The position numbers and the translations under genes were made by a program. Positions 31,552 to 42,880 of a stretch of 64,000 nucleotides of DNA are shown here, one piece after another (position 1 is the first letter of the stretch; each line of letters starts with the position of its first letter). Where the stretch lies: the NCBI GenBank assembly GCA_001972305.1, contig BDDD01000174.1, forward strand, positions 62,001 to 126,000, read 5' to 3'. The DNA comes from Cephalotus follicularis. Taxonomy: Eukaryota; Streptophyta; Magnoliopsida; Oxalidales; Cephalotaceae. Under the pieces are notes generated by a model. That model saw nothing but the letters and a program-made list of their open reading frames with translations. It was not told the origin of the DNA and searched no databases.

Positions 31552-31691
31552 GACGGCGCTTAGAAGCTTAAAACGAGACTAAAGTGTTGACAGAGTGGGT
31601 TTAAGCGTCGGCGCTTAGACCACTTTCCCAAATTCAAACCCTAATTTTGCTTTAAAGCGCTGACGCTTTAAAAGCAATGGTCGGCGCTTAG
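31552..31691. repeat. M1 palindrome cluster upstream of third frame
   Basis: Five degenerate words: GACGGCGCTTA, AAGTGTTGACAG, AAGCGTCGGCGCTTA, AAAGCGCTGACGCTTTA and GGTCGGCGCTTA, in 140 bases. The cluster lies 55-195 bases upstream of the first ATG of the third frame in the element's direction and outside any LTR. Confidence 0.8.
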
Positions 31692-31919
31692 CTCTGTTTT
31701 TCTGCAGATTTTCCGAAATCGCGCGAGAATGTATGCAAATGATGCAATCATGTATAACTAAGCAATTTGAACAAACATGCATATTCACATCAATCATACA
31801 AACATGTTCAGTCACTCAATTTCACACAATCCTAATTCTAGTCTAAATTTCGAGAATGTTTGTTCATCTAGGGGTTTTGTGAATATGTCCGCGACTTGTT
31901 CTTCGGTCGGGACGAAAAT

Positions 31920-32300
31920 TAATTATGTGTCACCCTTTTCAATGTGGTCCTTAATGAAGTGATATCTAATGTCGATGTGCTTAGTTCTAGAGTGGTGAAC
32001 ATGATTTTTCCCTAAGCATATTGCACTAGTGTTATCACACCTAATGGGCACTTTTTCAAAGGTAAAACCATAATCAAGGAGTTGTTGCTTCATCCACATG
32101 ATTTGTGTGCAACAACTTCCTGCAGCAATATATTCGGCTTCGGTAGTCGAAAGAGCTACCGAATTTTGTTTCTTGCTAAACCAAGAAATGAGCATATTGC
32201 CTTAGAATTGACAAGTACCACATGTGCTTATCCTATCCACCTTACATCCTCCGAAATCGGCATCGAAGTAAGTGTGAAGGTCAAATGTTGATTTCCTAGG
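31920..32300 (-). pseudogene. RNase H of copia A
   Basis: Minus strand. SWFSKKQNSVALSTTEAEYIAA, then CDNTSAICLGKNHVHHSRTKHIDIRYHF, the conserved end of copia polyproteins. It is followed by the spacer with the M1 cluster and the third frame. Confidence 0.9.
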
Positions 32301-33280
32301 ATATCATAATCCTAAGGTCGGTGTATATGCTAAATATTTGAAAATGCGTTTTACGGCATGCAAATGTGATTCTTTGGGACAAGCTTGAAATCTAGCACAC
32401 AAGCAAACACTAAACAAAATATCCGGCCTACTTGCCGTTAAATAGAGCAAAGATCCTATCATACTCCTAAATAATATTTGATCGATTGACTTACCTTTCT
32501 CATCTTTGTCAAGCTTTGTTGTTGTGCTCATGGGTGTCTTGCTCTTTTTAGCACTCTCCATCCCAAATCTCTTAAGTAGGTCCTTGACGTACTTTGATTG
32601 ATTAATGAAGATGCCTTCCTCCAATTGTTTGACTTGAAGTCCGAGGAAATAGTTAAGCTCACCCATCATGCTCATCTCAAATTCCACCTGCATAATCTTA
32701 GCAAAGTTCTTGCACAAGTTTTTGTTAGTAGAACCGAAAATAATATCATCTACATACACTTGAACAATCAAAATTTCATTTTTGACAGATTTTGTAAAAA
32801 GAGTGATGTCAATAGTGCCTCTTTTAAAACCATTTTCAAGTAAATATCCACTAAGCTTTTCATACCAAGCTCTTGGAGCTTGTTTTAGTCCATATAAAGC
32901 CTTTGAAAGCTTAAACACATGATTAGGATAATGGGGGTTTTCAAATCTGGGAGGTTGTTCCACATACACTTCCTCCTTAATTAACCCATTTAAAAACGCA
33001 CTTTTGACATCCATTTGAAATAGAGTGAAATCTTTAAAAGATGCATATGCAAGCAACATGCCAATTGATTCTAATTTTGCTACGGGTGCATACGACTCAT
33101 CAAAGTCAATTCCCTCTTCTTGGGAATAACCCTTAGCAACAAGTCTAGCCTTGTTCCTAATTACAATACCTTGCTCATCTACCTTATTCCTATATACCCA
33201 TTTTGTACCTATTATATTTTGATTGCTAGGTCTAGGTACTAAGTTCCATATTTTACTCCTTTCAAATTGGTTCAATTCCT
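32300..33280 (-). pseudogene. Reverse transcriptase of copia A
   Basis: Minus strand, a long open region. [53 protein letters not shown], the catalytic [28 protein letters not shown] and [16 protein letters not shown] appear in the order of copia reverse transcriptase. Sirevirus type by overall likeness. Confidence 0.92.
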
Positions 33281-33281
33281 C

Positions 33282-34436
33282 TTACATGGCATTGATCCAA
33301 TTTTCATCTTTTTCGGTCTCATTTATATTTTTAGGCTCGATTTGAGATAAAAAGGAAATAAAATTATGATTAATACTACTTATAGTAGAAACACCAAATC
33401 TAGGGTTACCTATAATGGCTTCATGTGGATGTCCTCTTACCACCTTCAATGTTTGATCATGAAGTGCCTCTTGATAGTCTTCTTGAGGTGAATCTCCTCC
33501 GGTAGATTCCTCCCTTTTTGCTTCATCTATGTTAATTTTGCTAACACCATTTTCAACGTAATCTGCACAATCATCAACATTAACTTCTTTTGGAAGTTTT
33601 GGGTTAGATTCATCAAAAATAATATGCATTGATTCTTCAACTAATAGAGTTCTTTTGTTAAAACATCTATAAGCCCTACTACAAAAATTTGAAAATTCTT
33701 TAAAAGATTCACTTTTGTGGGCTAAGAAAATAGTCCATGTATATCTAGAGAAATCGTCTACAATGACCATGTCATATGATTTCCCTCCTAGGCTTCTAAC
33801 ATCTATTGGTCCAAATAAATCTATATGTAAAAGTTGCAAGGGCCTAGTTGTGGATATTATGGTCTTGCTTTGAAATGATGCTTTAGTTTGTTTACCATAT
33901 TGACATGCATCACAAATTCTATCTTTTTCAAAGCTAATCTTAGGTAGTCCTTTAACTAGTTCTTGTTTCAAAAGTTTTGAAATGGTTGACATTCCTACAT
34001 GACATAATCCTCTATTCCATAGCCAACTATCATCATTCATGGAAACTAAGCATTTAATATTTACTAAGTCATCTATGTCTACTACATATACATTTCCATG
34101 CCTATGTCCTATAAACTTAACTTGACCACTATTTATGTCTATGACTTTGCACAGGTCCTTTTCAAAAATGACCTTACAATCTTTGTCACATAATTGACTT
34201 ATGCTCAAAAGATTGTGCTTAAGTCCATCTACAAACAAAACATTATGAATAGAAGTTTTGAGATTACCTATGGAGCCAACACCTTTGATTTTTCCTTTTG
34301 CATTGTCTCCGAAAGTTACTTCTCCTCCTTCTTTTAGTTCATAATTGACGAAGAGACTCTTTTCACCCATCATATGCTTGGAGCATCCACTATCCAAGTA
34401 CCATTGTGTCTTCTTGGAAAATGCCTTCAAGCACAC
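33282..34436 (-). pseudogene. Protease and integrase region of copia A
   Basis: Minus strand. Protease active site WYLDSGCSKHM close to the start, then GDNAKGKIKGVGSIG. A gag-pre-integrase zinc-binding part (GLCHVGMSTISKL, ICDACQYGKQTKASF) and the beginning of the integrase core (LHIDLFGPIDVRSLGGKSY, DDFSRYTWTIFL) follow. Integrase is much shorter than is usual for the family. The acidic linker VNVDDCADYVENG lies before reverse transcriptase. Confidence 0.88.
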
Positions 34437-34451
34437 CTACAAGCACAAAAA

Positions 34452-36331
34452 TCAAGTTTTTGTTTGAGGTACCCAACAAATCTTGGGTCCTTTAGGGTTA
34501 GTCAAAATAGTTCCTTTCGGAACCCAACTTCTTCTTGTTCTAGAGAAGTTCAAACCATTCAAAACATTTTGTTTATAAAAACATGAAATTGAAGTGTGTC
34601 CATGATTACCACAAGTATTGCAAGAGAAAACTACATTATTTCTTCTATGGAAACAAGAAGAAAATGCATGACCATATCTACCACAATGTGTACACATAAT
34701 GTTTTTCTTACTCATGGCATTCCTCTTATGAAAACATTGTGAGTGTGTGTGTCCATGTTTTCCACAAAAATTACATGATCTAGTCAAGTTTTTCCTAAAC
34801 ATGGCATTTTTCTTATGGAAACAAGTAAAGGAGGTATGTCCTATTTTACCACAATAATCACATATGGTCTTCTTTCTAATCTTGGCCTTATTAGCCTTTT
34901 CCTTTTCAATTTTCTCATTACAATCAAAGAATGTTTGATAAAGCTTGACATTATTCATTTCTTCAAATCCTAGTCCCGCTTTATCAAAAACGCATTTTTG
35001 CATTCCAAGAAGTTTTTCAACCTTCTCACTACTATTAGAGAACTTTGAAAAGGTTTTCTTTAAGGCCTCTATCTCTTCCTTGAGATTTTTGTTTTCCTTA
35101 ACAAGGTAAGCTATTTCATTTTCAAGGAGGTCTACCTCAATTTCATTTGAGGTTTCTTCCTTAGCCAAATTTAGCTCATCATTTTCATATGTCAAAGTCT
35201 TAACCTTTTTCTTTAAAGAAGCAATTATAGAACTATATTTTTCTACTAACAAGACAAGTTTGTCATATGTTACCTCATCATTTTCTTCTTCATCTTGATC
35301 ATCCAAGGCCATCAATGCTATTTGAGCTACCTCCTCGTTTGTGTCTTCATCCGAGCTGGATTCATCGCTATCATCCCAAGTTGCAATCATAGCCTTCTTC
35401 TTCTTCTTCTTCACCAAGTCCTTCTTCTTTAGGCGAGGACAATCGCTTTTGTAATGCCCCGGCTTGTTGCATTCGAAGCATATGATTTCTTCAAGTTTGC
35501 TTGATTCTCCTTTTTGGTGGAATTTCTTATTTGGTCTTCCACCAAATTTCTTTTTGCTGGCAAGAAATTTCTTGAATCTCCGGGTGATAAATGCAAGTTC
35601 CTCCTCCTCCTCCTCCTCATCATCATCATCATCGGAGTCTTCGGTTTGGGATGACTTTAAGGCTACAATCTTTTTCTTCTTCTTCTCTTTTTCTTCATCG
35701 TCATCCTTCTTTTGCATTGACAATTCATGAGTCATCAATGACCCAAGGAAATCTTCTAAAGCAAGAACATTGAGGTTCTTTGCTTCCTCAATAGCGGTGA
35801 CCTTTGGCATCCATGATCTTGGTAAGCACCTAAGAATTTTCCTCACCATTTCACTGTTAGAATATGTCTTATCTAAAGCTTGCAAAGCATTAATAATGTT
35901 AGTAAATCTAGAGAACATGGATTTAATATCCTCATTCTCGTTCATAGTAAACATTTCATATTCATGAACAAGCATGCTAACTTTGGCCTCCTTGACTTGA
36001 TTGGTCCCTTCGTAGGTGACCTCGTCTATCCCACATTTCGTTGGCACAAATGCAAGATGAAATTCTATTAAAATCATTGGAATTTATAGCACAAATAATA
36101 ATATGCTTGGCCTTAGCATTTATTTGGACTCTTTTCCTATCATTGTCATCATATAGATTCCTAGGTTTGGAGACAACTTCCCCATTCTCAAGTGTGATTG
36201 TGGGGAGATTAGGACCATCAACTATGAGGTCCCAGAGATTATAGTCAAGGGATTGAATAAAAATAGTCATCTTGGCCTTCCAATGGCTATAGTTATTGCC
36301 ATCGAAGAAAGGGGGTTTGGAGATGTTTTGG
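34452..36331 (-). pseudogene. gag of copia A with five zinc knuckles (N-terminus missing)
   Basis: Minus strand. A UBN2-type gag body (SKPPFFDGNNYSHWKAKM near 36310, EVTYEGTNQVKEAKVSML), a long acidic stretch coded by GAT/GAG repeats (35590-35640), a CCHC knuckle CFECNKPGHYKSDC, a coiled-coil region (about 34950-35250), then four more CCHC knuckles of the form CxxCGxxGHTxxxCF (34600-34870). All five fit CX2CX4HX4C. The start of gag and everything upstream is missing; Athila-like LTR follows directly. Confidence 0.88.
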
Positions 36332-36712
36332 GACCTAGCATGACTACTCATACGTCTTGTCTGATTAAAATCCACACTTCGTATAGACCTAGCATGACTA
36401 CTCATACGTCTTGTCATCACCGCCACACTCCATATCGACCTAGCTGCCGTTGTTTACCAAGGTATGATCGTTCAACTTCATGGAATTGTTCAATACAATC
36501 TACGGTGAGTTTCTATACCCTAAACCGCTTTTTAATTATATCTCTTCTTAGTTTATATTCATTAGTTTTTAATAGTTTATCTCAAAATTGGTATACTTCG
36601 CCTAGGTTGGATAGATTACAACTAGTTTACGTTTCCTTGCGTTCGACCTGTTACTGCATGATCCGTGCACTTGCGGCTATAAATTTTAAAACATTCCTTT
36701 TAACAGTGAACA
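36332..36712 (+). repeat. 3' LTR of Athila-like 2, second piece
   Basis: Resumes with ACCTAGCATGACTACTCATACG inside the LTR tandem repeats and runs to AACAGTGAACA (36712). It follows the 5' LTR (22710-23092) closely. The next bases, TCCAG, are the target duplication. Confidence 0.9.
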
Positions 36713-37337
36713 TCCAGCTAAGATATTCGCGTACTAGCATCCTAAATGAATGAACGTAGCCCTTTATTGTAAGCCTCATTGAAATTCATTTTGAAGATTA
36801 GTTAGAGGATCAATTGTGTTTAAAAAGGTGGTTCACATAGGTTGCACAGCCCTAGAGAAGCCTCCTACGAAACCCATTTGAAGATAAAACAGTTTGGGTT
36901 GAAAAGAGGATGAAAATATAGCATTTTGTATAGAACAGGGCTAACAAAGCGCCGACACACTACACAAAGCATTGACAGTTTAGAGTTTTACAGTAAAAGC
37001 GTCGATGCTTTAAACATAAGCATCGACGGTTTGAAAGTCCAGACATCTATGCGGAGCTGGCAACAGTTGAAAAATCAATCCAAATTCCCTTTAAATCATT
37101 TAAAACTCAATCCAAAGGAAGCTATAACTCCTAATGGCCGATTTCAATTTCAAAACAACTTCAAAACATTGAAATCAATACCCATAAACCCATAATCAAG
37201 AGAAAAAAGAGATTGGGGCTTAATGTCCCAAAACTCACCAATCTCTCCCTGATTTCCATTTTAATCCGTAATCAACCATAACAATCACCCTAATACATCC
37301 ATCTAACACGTATATATCAATCCATAGCCACACCATC
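36713..37337 (-). repeat. Right (5') LTR of Tekay 1, second piece
   Basis: Collinear with 14620-15260 of the left LTR, including the M1 cluster (36949-37045) and ATATATCAATCCATA before the break. At 37338 Tekay 2 begins, following CCATC (37333-37337), the probable duplicated target. The left LTR has ACCATCATGG at that point, consistent with a simple insertion. Confidence 0.85.
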
Positions 37338-39557
37338 TGTAATCCCTGAGTTATGGATGTCTTTATTTGATTGTATTTATATGGTATTGTACCCTATTGT
37401 ATTTATGGATGGTATATCATATTATGGTATTTTTCTCTTTCATGGATGTTTATTGGTTATGAGGGTTTGATAAAACCTATGGTGAATTTTTGGGTTTTTT
37501 ACCCTAGGAAACTTATATATAGGCGAGGTGACTCTTCTATTCTCATTCCATTTCTAATTTCATATTCTAGAGAGATAGTGAGAGAGAGTTAGAGAGATAG
37601 AGGTCAAAATCAAGCAAGGAATGATCCATTGGATTCATGACGGAGTATCGAACTTGAAGGAAGGATTAGATAGGGGATTCAACAGTAAATCCTTCCAGAT
37701 CTGCATTTTAATAGTTTTGAGATAGATTCTACATATATGCATTGAATTCATGCATATTACTAGATTGAATGAATTATAGGGTTATGGATTAATAGATCTA
37801 TGCTAGATGAATGAGTTAGGGTGATTGTTACAGTTAATAACGGATTAAAATGGAAATAAGAGAGAGAATTGAGAGTGTTAGGTTTATAGGCCTAATCTCT
37901 TCTCTCTCTTGATTATAGATCTATAGGTATGGAAATAGGGGTTTAAAGTTGTTTTTAAGCTGTAATCAACCATTGGAGTTTATAACTTCCTTTGGATTGA
38001 GTTTCAAGGGGATTTAGATGGATTTGTATGGATTTTGGAACTATTAACAGCAGAGTTCATCTATGTTGTACGACCTCAAACTGTCAACACTTTTGTTAAA
38101 GCTTCGACGCTATGCACGCTTTAACCGATAATGCATTAAGGTAACCTGTCGATGCTTTGGCTGTAACGCGCAAACTGTCGACGCTCTTGCCCAAACCGTT
38201 GCCACTTTGTAGCACTAACAGTCGATGCTTTGACTAAATGATCTGCGCTTAGCGCCCTGTTTTTATACAAAATGGACTGTTTTCAACCCTTTTTCAATTC
38301 CAAACTCTTCTATCTTTAAATGGATCCTATAAGAAGCCTCCCTAAGGCCTTGTAACCTATATGAACCCTCTTTTAATGCAATTGATCGTCAAATCAATCT
38401 TTAAAGTGGAATTCAAGGAAGTTTCATTAAAAGAGTTTTATTAACTTCAATAGGAACCGAAATACAAATACGGTATGGTTGGACCTATGGAAACACCATT
38501 ACAGACTAGAACCTTCTGGGACTAGAAATACAGTAACGGTTTTGATGGATGGATCACACGTGATCCATTACGGATAGGTCCCTATCCTTTAAAAATGATT
38601 TTTATGGGTTTTACATTTAAGGGTTTTGTTATTTATTGTTTGAGACTTGACGAGATAACCCATTCGTAATCTTCACTTTCGTCATGAAGGTTATGGTTGT
38701 TCGACCACATTACACAGGGGTTATCGGAACATCGCTTTAGGAGTGAACCTACGGGGATCACCACATTGTGGATGTAATTATGGAAATACGGTACGGAAAC
38801 ATATTAAATTATTTTACTGTACGGTTGATGTGGTCATTGTTATCTCAACCCCGCTCGGCTACGACCCAAGAGGTGGGTAGACGATGGTTGTACTATCTCA
38901 GGCCGGAGAGGTAGAGTGGTACTCATACCTTACGGATTGTTTGTAACCATGGATTAGTTTTAGGAAGTATCTGTAGACCTAGGGTGTATGGATGATAAAT
39001 TTTATGATTAGGACTCGTTGTGTATGCCACCGCTTTGGGATGGTTGATATACCAACTTTGTCCACAATTGGCATTCATGTATTTCACATGTCATGTATAT
39101 ATATGTATATATCTGTTCAGTTCATTGCATATAGTGTTACCTACATGCTGTGTGTGGCTGGCCCATTCTAGAAATGGGCACAACATCAAGGAGCGAGTAT
39201 TGAGGATACATCAAAGTGACGAGATCGACCTGACCTCTAGGACAAGACTTCCAGTTACATTTCAAATTATTGATATCTACCTTGTATAAGAATGAGTGTA
39301 TAAGACTGTTGTGTACGATGTATTTCAGTTGTATTGACCTGTCGGCTTGTGGTAGTGCTTCAGACGTGTATTGAGTATTCTGTTGCATGACCTTGGTTTT
39401 GCTATACATGTATCTGAATGGTTTTTCATTCTATGGATATTGATTAAAGTTTTTATTTATATCTTATTTTTTATATTGTGCTATGCATATTAATGATTTA
39501 TATGGACAGTTTGACTAGTGTCAGGCCGTGGGGTTTTCCCATGGTTCGGGACGTGAA
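37338..39557 (+). repeat. 5' LTR of Tekay 2
   Basis: 2.2 kb, starting TGTAATCCCTGAG and ending near GGGACGTGAA. Reversed, it is alignable with the Tekay 1 LTRs throughout. It carries a TATA-like CTTATATATAGGCG (37512-37525), an M1 cluster at 38079-38235, and a CCCATT...AATGGGC stem-loop near 39160-39180. The end position is uncertain by a few bases. Confidence 0.85.
38079..38235. repeat. M1 palindrome cluster in Tekay 2 LTR
   Basis: Degenerate words AAACTGTCAACACTTTT, AAGCTTCGACGCTATG, ACCTGTCGATGCTTTGG, AACTGTCGACGCTC and CAGTCGATGCTTTG. The cluster is about 560 bases downstream of the TATA-like box, so it would be transcribed, unlike the arrays in the sirevirus and Athila-like LTRs. Confidence 0.8.
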
Positions 39558-39561
39558 AGTT

Positions 39562-39576
39562 TGGTTGTATCAGAGA
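39562..39576 (+). promoter_or_regulatory. Primer-binding site of Tekay 2 (degenerate)
   Basis: TGGTTGTATCAGAGA resembles TGGTATCAGAGC with two extra bases. It lies just after the LTR end and is followed by CTATGCCGGGATAAGATCC, which matches the leader of Tekay 1 reversed (20600-20640). Confidence 0.65.
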
Positions 39577-39716
39577 CACTCTATGTTGGCTATGCCGGGA
39601 TAAGATCCTTGGCTATTGGAATTAAGTGTTACGGATAAGATTGTTTATGGTATAGTTGTTTTGGAATTATTGTTAAGATAAGTGGATATCTATCCCTTTT
39701 CCCTTATATAAGGTAG

Positions 39717-40935
39717 ATATGGGAGGCTAACGTGGAGGAATTGGAAGAAGAGCCAAAGGTAGGCCGTTGACTAGACGCACCAGGGCTAGCAGGGGTATGG
39801 AAGAAGCAGAGGAAAGTAATATGGCACCATATATAGAATTTTTTACACCTACTCAAGAGGAGCCAAGCGATTTCTTAAGGGAGATGTATGCTACTATGGC
39901 CCAGATGAATGAACTTTTGCAGCGCCAAGTGGCTGCATCAGATAGAGCCACATTTGCAAGAACAACTGGATGTGCAGAAATAGCAGAGAGATCAGTTGAT
40001 CATTCTACATGCAGGGAGGATCCTTTAATCAGGTTCTTGAAGTTAAATCCTCCAGCTTTCGTAGGGGATTCTAATGTTGGTGCCTCTAAGAGATAGTTGA
40101 TGCAGATGGAGAAAATCTTTGGAGTCTTCGAATGTTTAGACTTACAGAAGATTATGTTTGCTACTTACATGCTCCAGGGTGAGGCAGAGCATTGGTAGAG
40201 GATGGTTGATTTTTCTTGGGAGAAATCAGGGATAGTGAGGTCTTGGGAATTTTTTGTTACAGAGTTCAACTAGAAGTACTTTCCCGATGCTGAAGTTGAT
40301 AGAAAGGAGACCGGATTCCTTGGTCTAGTACACGACAGCATGACCATGGCCAGTATGAAACCAAGTTTATTGAATTGGCAAGGATAGTTCTTCACATGAT
40401 CATAGCAGAGGCAAGAAAATCCAAGAAGTTCCTTAGTGGGCTCATACCAGATATTAGACAGAAGCTACTACCTCTACGGTAGAGATCTTTCTTTGCGCTG
40501 GCTACCAGAGTCATAGAGCTTGAGTCTATGGCCGATGAACTGCGCAACTTGAGGATTCAGGCCGGTAGCAGTAGACCTGCTTCTTTAGATTGGCTGTCAG
40601 GGAGGAGTTTTGGGAGTAGTAACAAGTCCCAGAGATCGGGGAACAGTAGCCTGAGTCAAGGTGGTTCACCTCAGAGTATTGGCTGTCTGCTCGGTTTTTC
40701 AGAGCACAAGTGACAGTCTCGAGGTTCATGGCAGAGGTATAGGGGGCAGGGCTCTCTACAGAGGAGCCAGGGGACACAGGGACGCCGCTCTAGACTTTCC
40801 AGTGGTGGTAGTCAGGCTCCCTTTGATCTGTGCATGCATTGCCAATGCACTAATCACGCATCAGCCGATTGCTGGTGGAAGGCTGTTAAATGCCTGAGTT
40901 GTGGAGTTATGGATCACATAGCTAGAGAGTGTCCT
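39717..40935 (+). pseudogene. gag of Tekay 2 (broken)
   Basis: N-terminal RTRASRGMEEAEESNMAPY, EEPSDFLREMYATMAQMNELLQ (likely coiled coil), then LIRFLKLNPPAFVGDSN at the start of the gag core. Gag core features continue to about 40530, followed by a serine-rich linker and two zinc-knuckle-like segments near 40825-40935 (CMHCQC..., CLSCGVMDHIARECPC). Parallel to Tekay 1 gag. Several breaks. Confidence 0.85.
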
Positions 40936-41079
40936 TGTGGCAAGTATGCTTTGGGGAATTAGCAAGGATAGAGTATAGGTAGATCTCAGGGAGGTTCTCA
41001 ACATAACCAGTGTATCAGTTACCAACAGGGTCGTGGTCTTGGACAACAGTATCAGGTCATCCTAATACTGGTGCACCTT

Positions 41080-41770
41080 CTACTGTAAGGGGAGATCATG
41101 GTAAACAACCCAGGGGATTGACACCTATAGTGTAGGGTAAGGTATATGCCATGGACCAGAGAGCTATAGCGGGTTTTGCTTCAGTTATGGGAAGTACTAT
41201 TTGTATGTCTCAACATATGGCACAGACTCTTATACATCCGAGTTCATCTCACTCGCATTTCATTTTCTATGTTACGTTGAGGTGGAACCCAAACCTTTAC
41301 CTTTATGATGGAGGTTAGCACCCCAGTAGGAGAGCGTGTTTATTCTGAATGGGTGTGTAAGTCCTGTGCCATAGAGATTTCATGTCATATCTTGTTGGTA
41401 GATCTTATAGTGTTGTCGATGGATGAGTTATATGTGATCCTAGGGATGGATTGGCTAGCAGCATACTATGCTCAAGTGGATTGTTACGGGAAGGTCGTGA
41501 CCTTCGGCATGCCAAGGCAGTCTCAGTTCCAGTTTATTGGGACTTTAGAGCACCAACCTGTTTAGGTGATATCGGCCATTCATGCTAACCGACTTATGAG
41601 GAAGGGTTGCAGTGGTTACCTGACACGTGTGATGGATAGTGGGAGATGGGTGCCGAGATTGGGGGATGTCCCCGTTCTTTGTGAGTATCCGGACGTATTT
41701 CTGGAGAAGTTGACATCCTTACCTCCAGAAAAGGATATAGAGTTTGTGATTGATCTCCTGCCATGAACAG
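41080..41770 (+). pseudogene. Protease region and connector, Tekay 2 (broken)
   Basis: Contains VSTPVGERVYSEWVCKSC, LIVLSMDELYVILGMDWLAAYYAQVDCYGK and VLCEYPDVFLEKLTSLPPEKDIEFVIDLLP, the protease-to-reverse-transcriptase order of Tekay elements. The protease active-site part upstream (about 41170-41290) is poorly preserved. Confidence 0.75.
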
Positions 41771-42880
41771 CACAGATATTCAGAGCTCCTTATTGTATGG
41801 TACCTCCATAGTTGAAAGAGTTGAAACTTTAGTTACAGGAGTTGCTTGATAGAGGTTTTATTAGACCGAGTGTTTCCCCTTGGGGAGCACCTGTCCTATT
41901 TGTTAAGAAAAATGATGGATCTTTACGGATGTGTATCGACTATCAGCAACTCAATAGGGTTACAGTTAAGAAAAAATACCCACTACCGCATATCAATGAA
42001 TTGTTTGATCAGTTGAGAGGTTCTTCAGTGTTTTCCAAGTTGGATTTCAGATCGGGATATCACCAGCTAAGGGTTAGAACTAAAGTTGTTCTAGAGACAA
42101 CCTTCAGGTCATGCTATGGACACTATGAGTTCGTGGTGATGCCATTTGGGGTGACCAATGCCCTTCCGCATTCATAAGCCTTATGAGCAGAGTGTTTAGT
42201 CCATATCTTGACCAGTTCATCGTGGTCTTCATCGATAATATCTTGGTGTATTCTAATTCTATGGAGGAGCATGGGGAGCATTTGCACTTGGCATTGCAGG
42301 TTTTGAGAGATCACCAGTTGTGTGCCAAGTTCAGCAAATGTGAGTTTTGGTTATCAAAAATGGCTTTGCTTGGTCAGATTATTTCCAGTGCTGGTTTATC
42401 AGTGGACCTAGCAAAGATAGAAGCAGCAAGGGATTGGACACAGCCAACAAATGTGACTAAAGTCCGTACTTTCTTGGGCTTAGCGGGGTACCACCGCCGT
42501 TTTGTCGGGGGACTCTCACAGACAGCTACACCTTTGACCCGGTTGACGCCAAAAAAGACAATGTTTGTTTGGGATGACAATTGTGAAGGGAGTTTTCAGG
42601 AGTTAAAACACCGCCTGATTTCTACAACGATCTTGACTTTGCTTGAGGGCAATGAGGATTTTGTTGTGTATAGGGATGCTTCAGGGAATGGTTTGGGATG
42701 TGTTTTGATGAAATACGGGAAGGTGATTGCCTATGCCTCAAGGAAGTTGAAGCCTCGTGAGGAGAATTATCCCACTCATGACCTAGAGTTGGTAGCAATA
42801 GTCTTTGCACTATGCAATGGAGGCATTACTTGTATGGTACCAAGTATGATGTGTAGACGGACCATGAAAGTTTGAAGCAC
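41771..42880 (+). pseudogene. Reverse transcriptase and RNase H start, Tekay 2 (broken)
   Basis: [69 protein letters not shown], a FIDNILVYS segment at the catalytic position, and [18 protein letters not shown]. RNase H begins near 42660 ([38 protein letters not shown]) and is cut at 42880 by copia 2. Confidence 0.88.

Larger units (their letters stand above)
28555..36331 (-). mobile_element. Copia A, sirevirus, truncated
   Basis: Minus-strand sirevirus nested in the 3' LTR of Athila-like 2. From left to right: 3' LTR (to 29407), polypurine tract, a spacer, an open third frame (30186-31496), RNase H, reverse transcriptase, integrase, protease and gag. Gag adjoins Athila-like LTR directly at 36331, so the 5' LTR, primer site and gag start are missing. 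No target duplication is visible, and the end looks like a rearrangement. The gag-pol part has a few breaks. An assembly gap lies in the LTR. Confidence 0.9.
21792..36712 (+). mobile_element. Athila-like element 2, non-autonomous, broken, with nested sirevirus
   Basis: Plus-strand element with a 5' LTR at 21792-23092, primer-binding site at 23099-23116, gag-protease-tail coding region at 23427-26630, a 1.2 kb untranslated tail, a polypurine tract and a 3' LTR. The 3' LTR is split by copia A (27884-28554 and 36332-36712). The flanking duplication is TCCAT/TCCAG, with four of five bases alike. The LTRs differ by about 4% over the first 200 bases by eye, so it is younger than its host Tekay 1. 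No reverse transcriptase, RNase H or integrase is encoded, so it must have depended on another element. A few breaks interrupt the coding region. Confidence 0.9.
13542..37337 (-). mobile_element. Tekay 1, chromovirus gypsy, broken, with two nested insertions
   Basis: Minus-strand element with a left (3') LTR at 13542-15716, coding region at about 15745-20507, primer-binding site at 20652-20663, and a right (5') LTR starting at 20670. The right LTR is split: 20670-21791, then Athila-like 2, then 36713-37337, where Tekay 2 is inserted. The rest of that LTR is not seen. The chromodomain after integrase places it in the Tekay/Del clade. LTR divergence is roughly 12% over the first 150 bases by eye, so it is one of the older elements here. 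The coding region has many breaks. Confidence 0.9.

Noticed and set aside
35464-35791. Serine- and proline-rich plus-strand frames opposite copia A gag
   Set aside because: They mirror the GAT/GAG codon repeats of the acidic gag stretch on the other strand; no independent coding sign.
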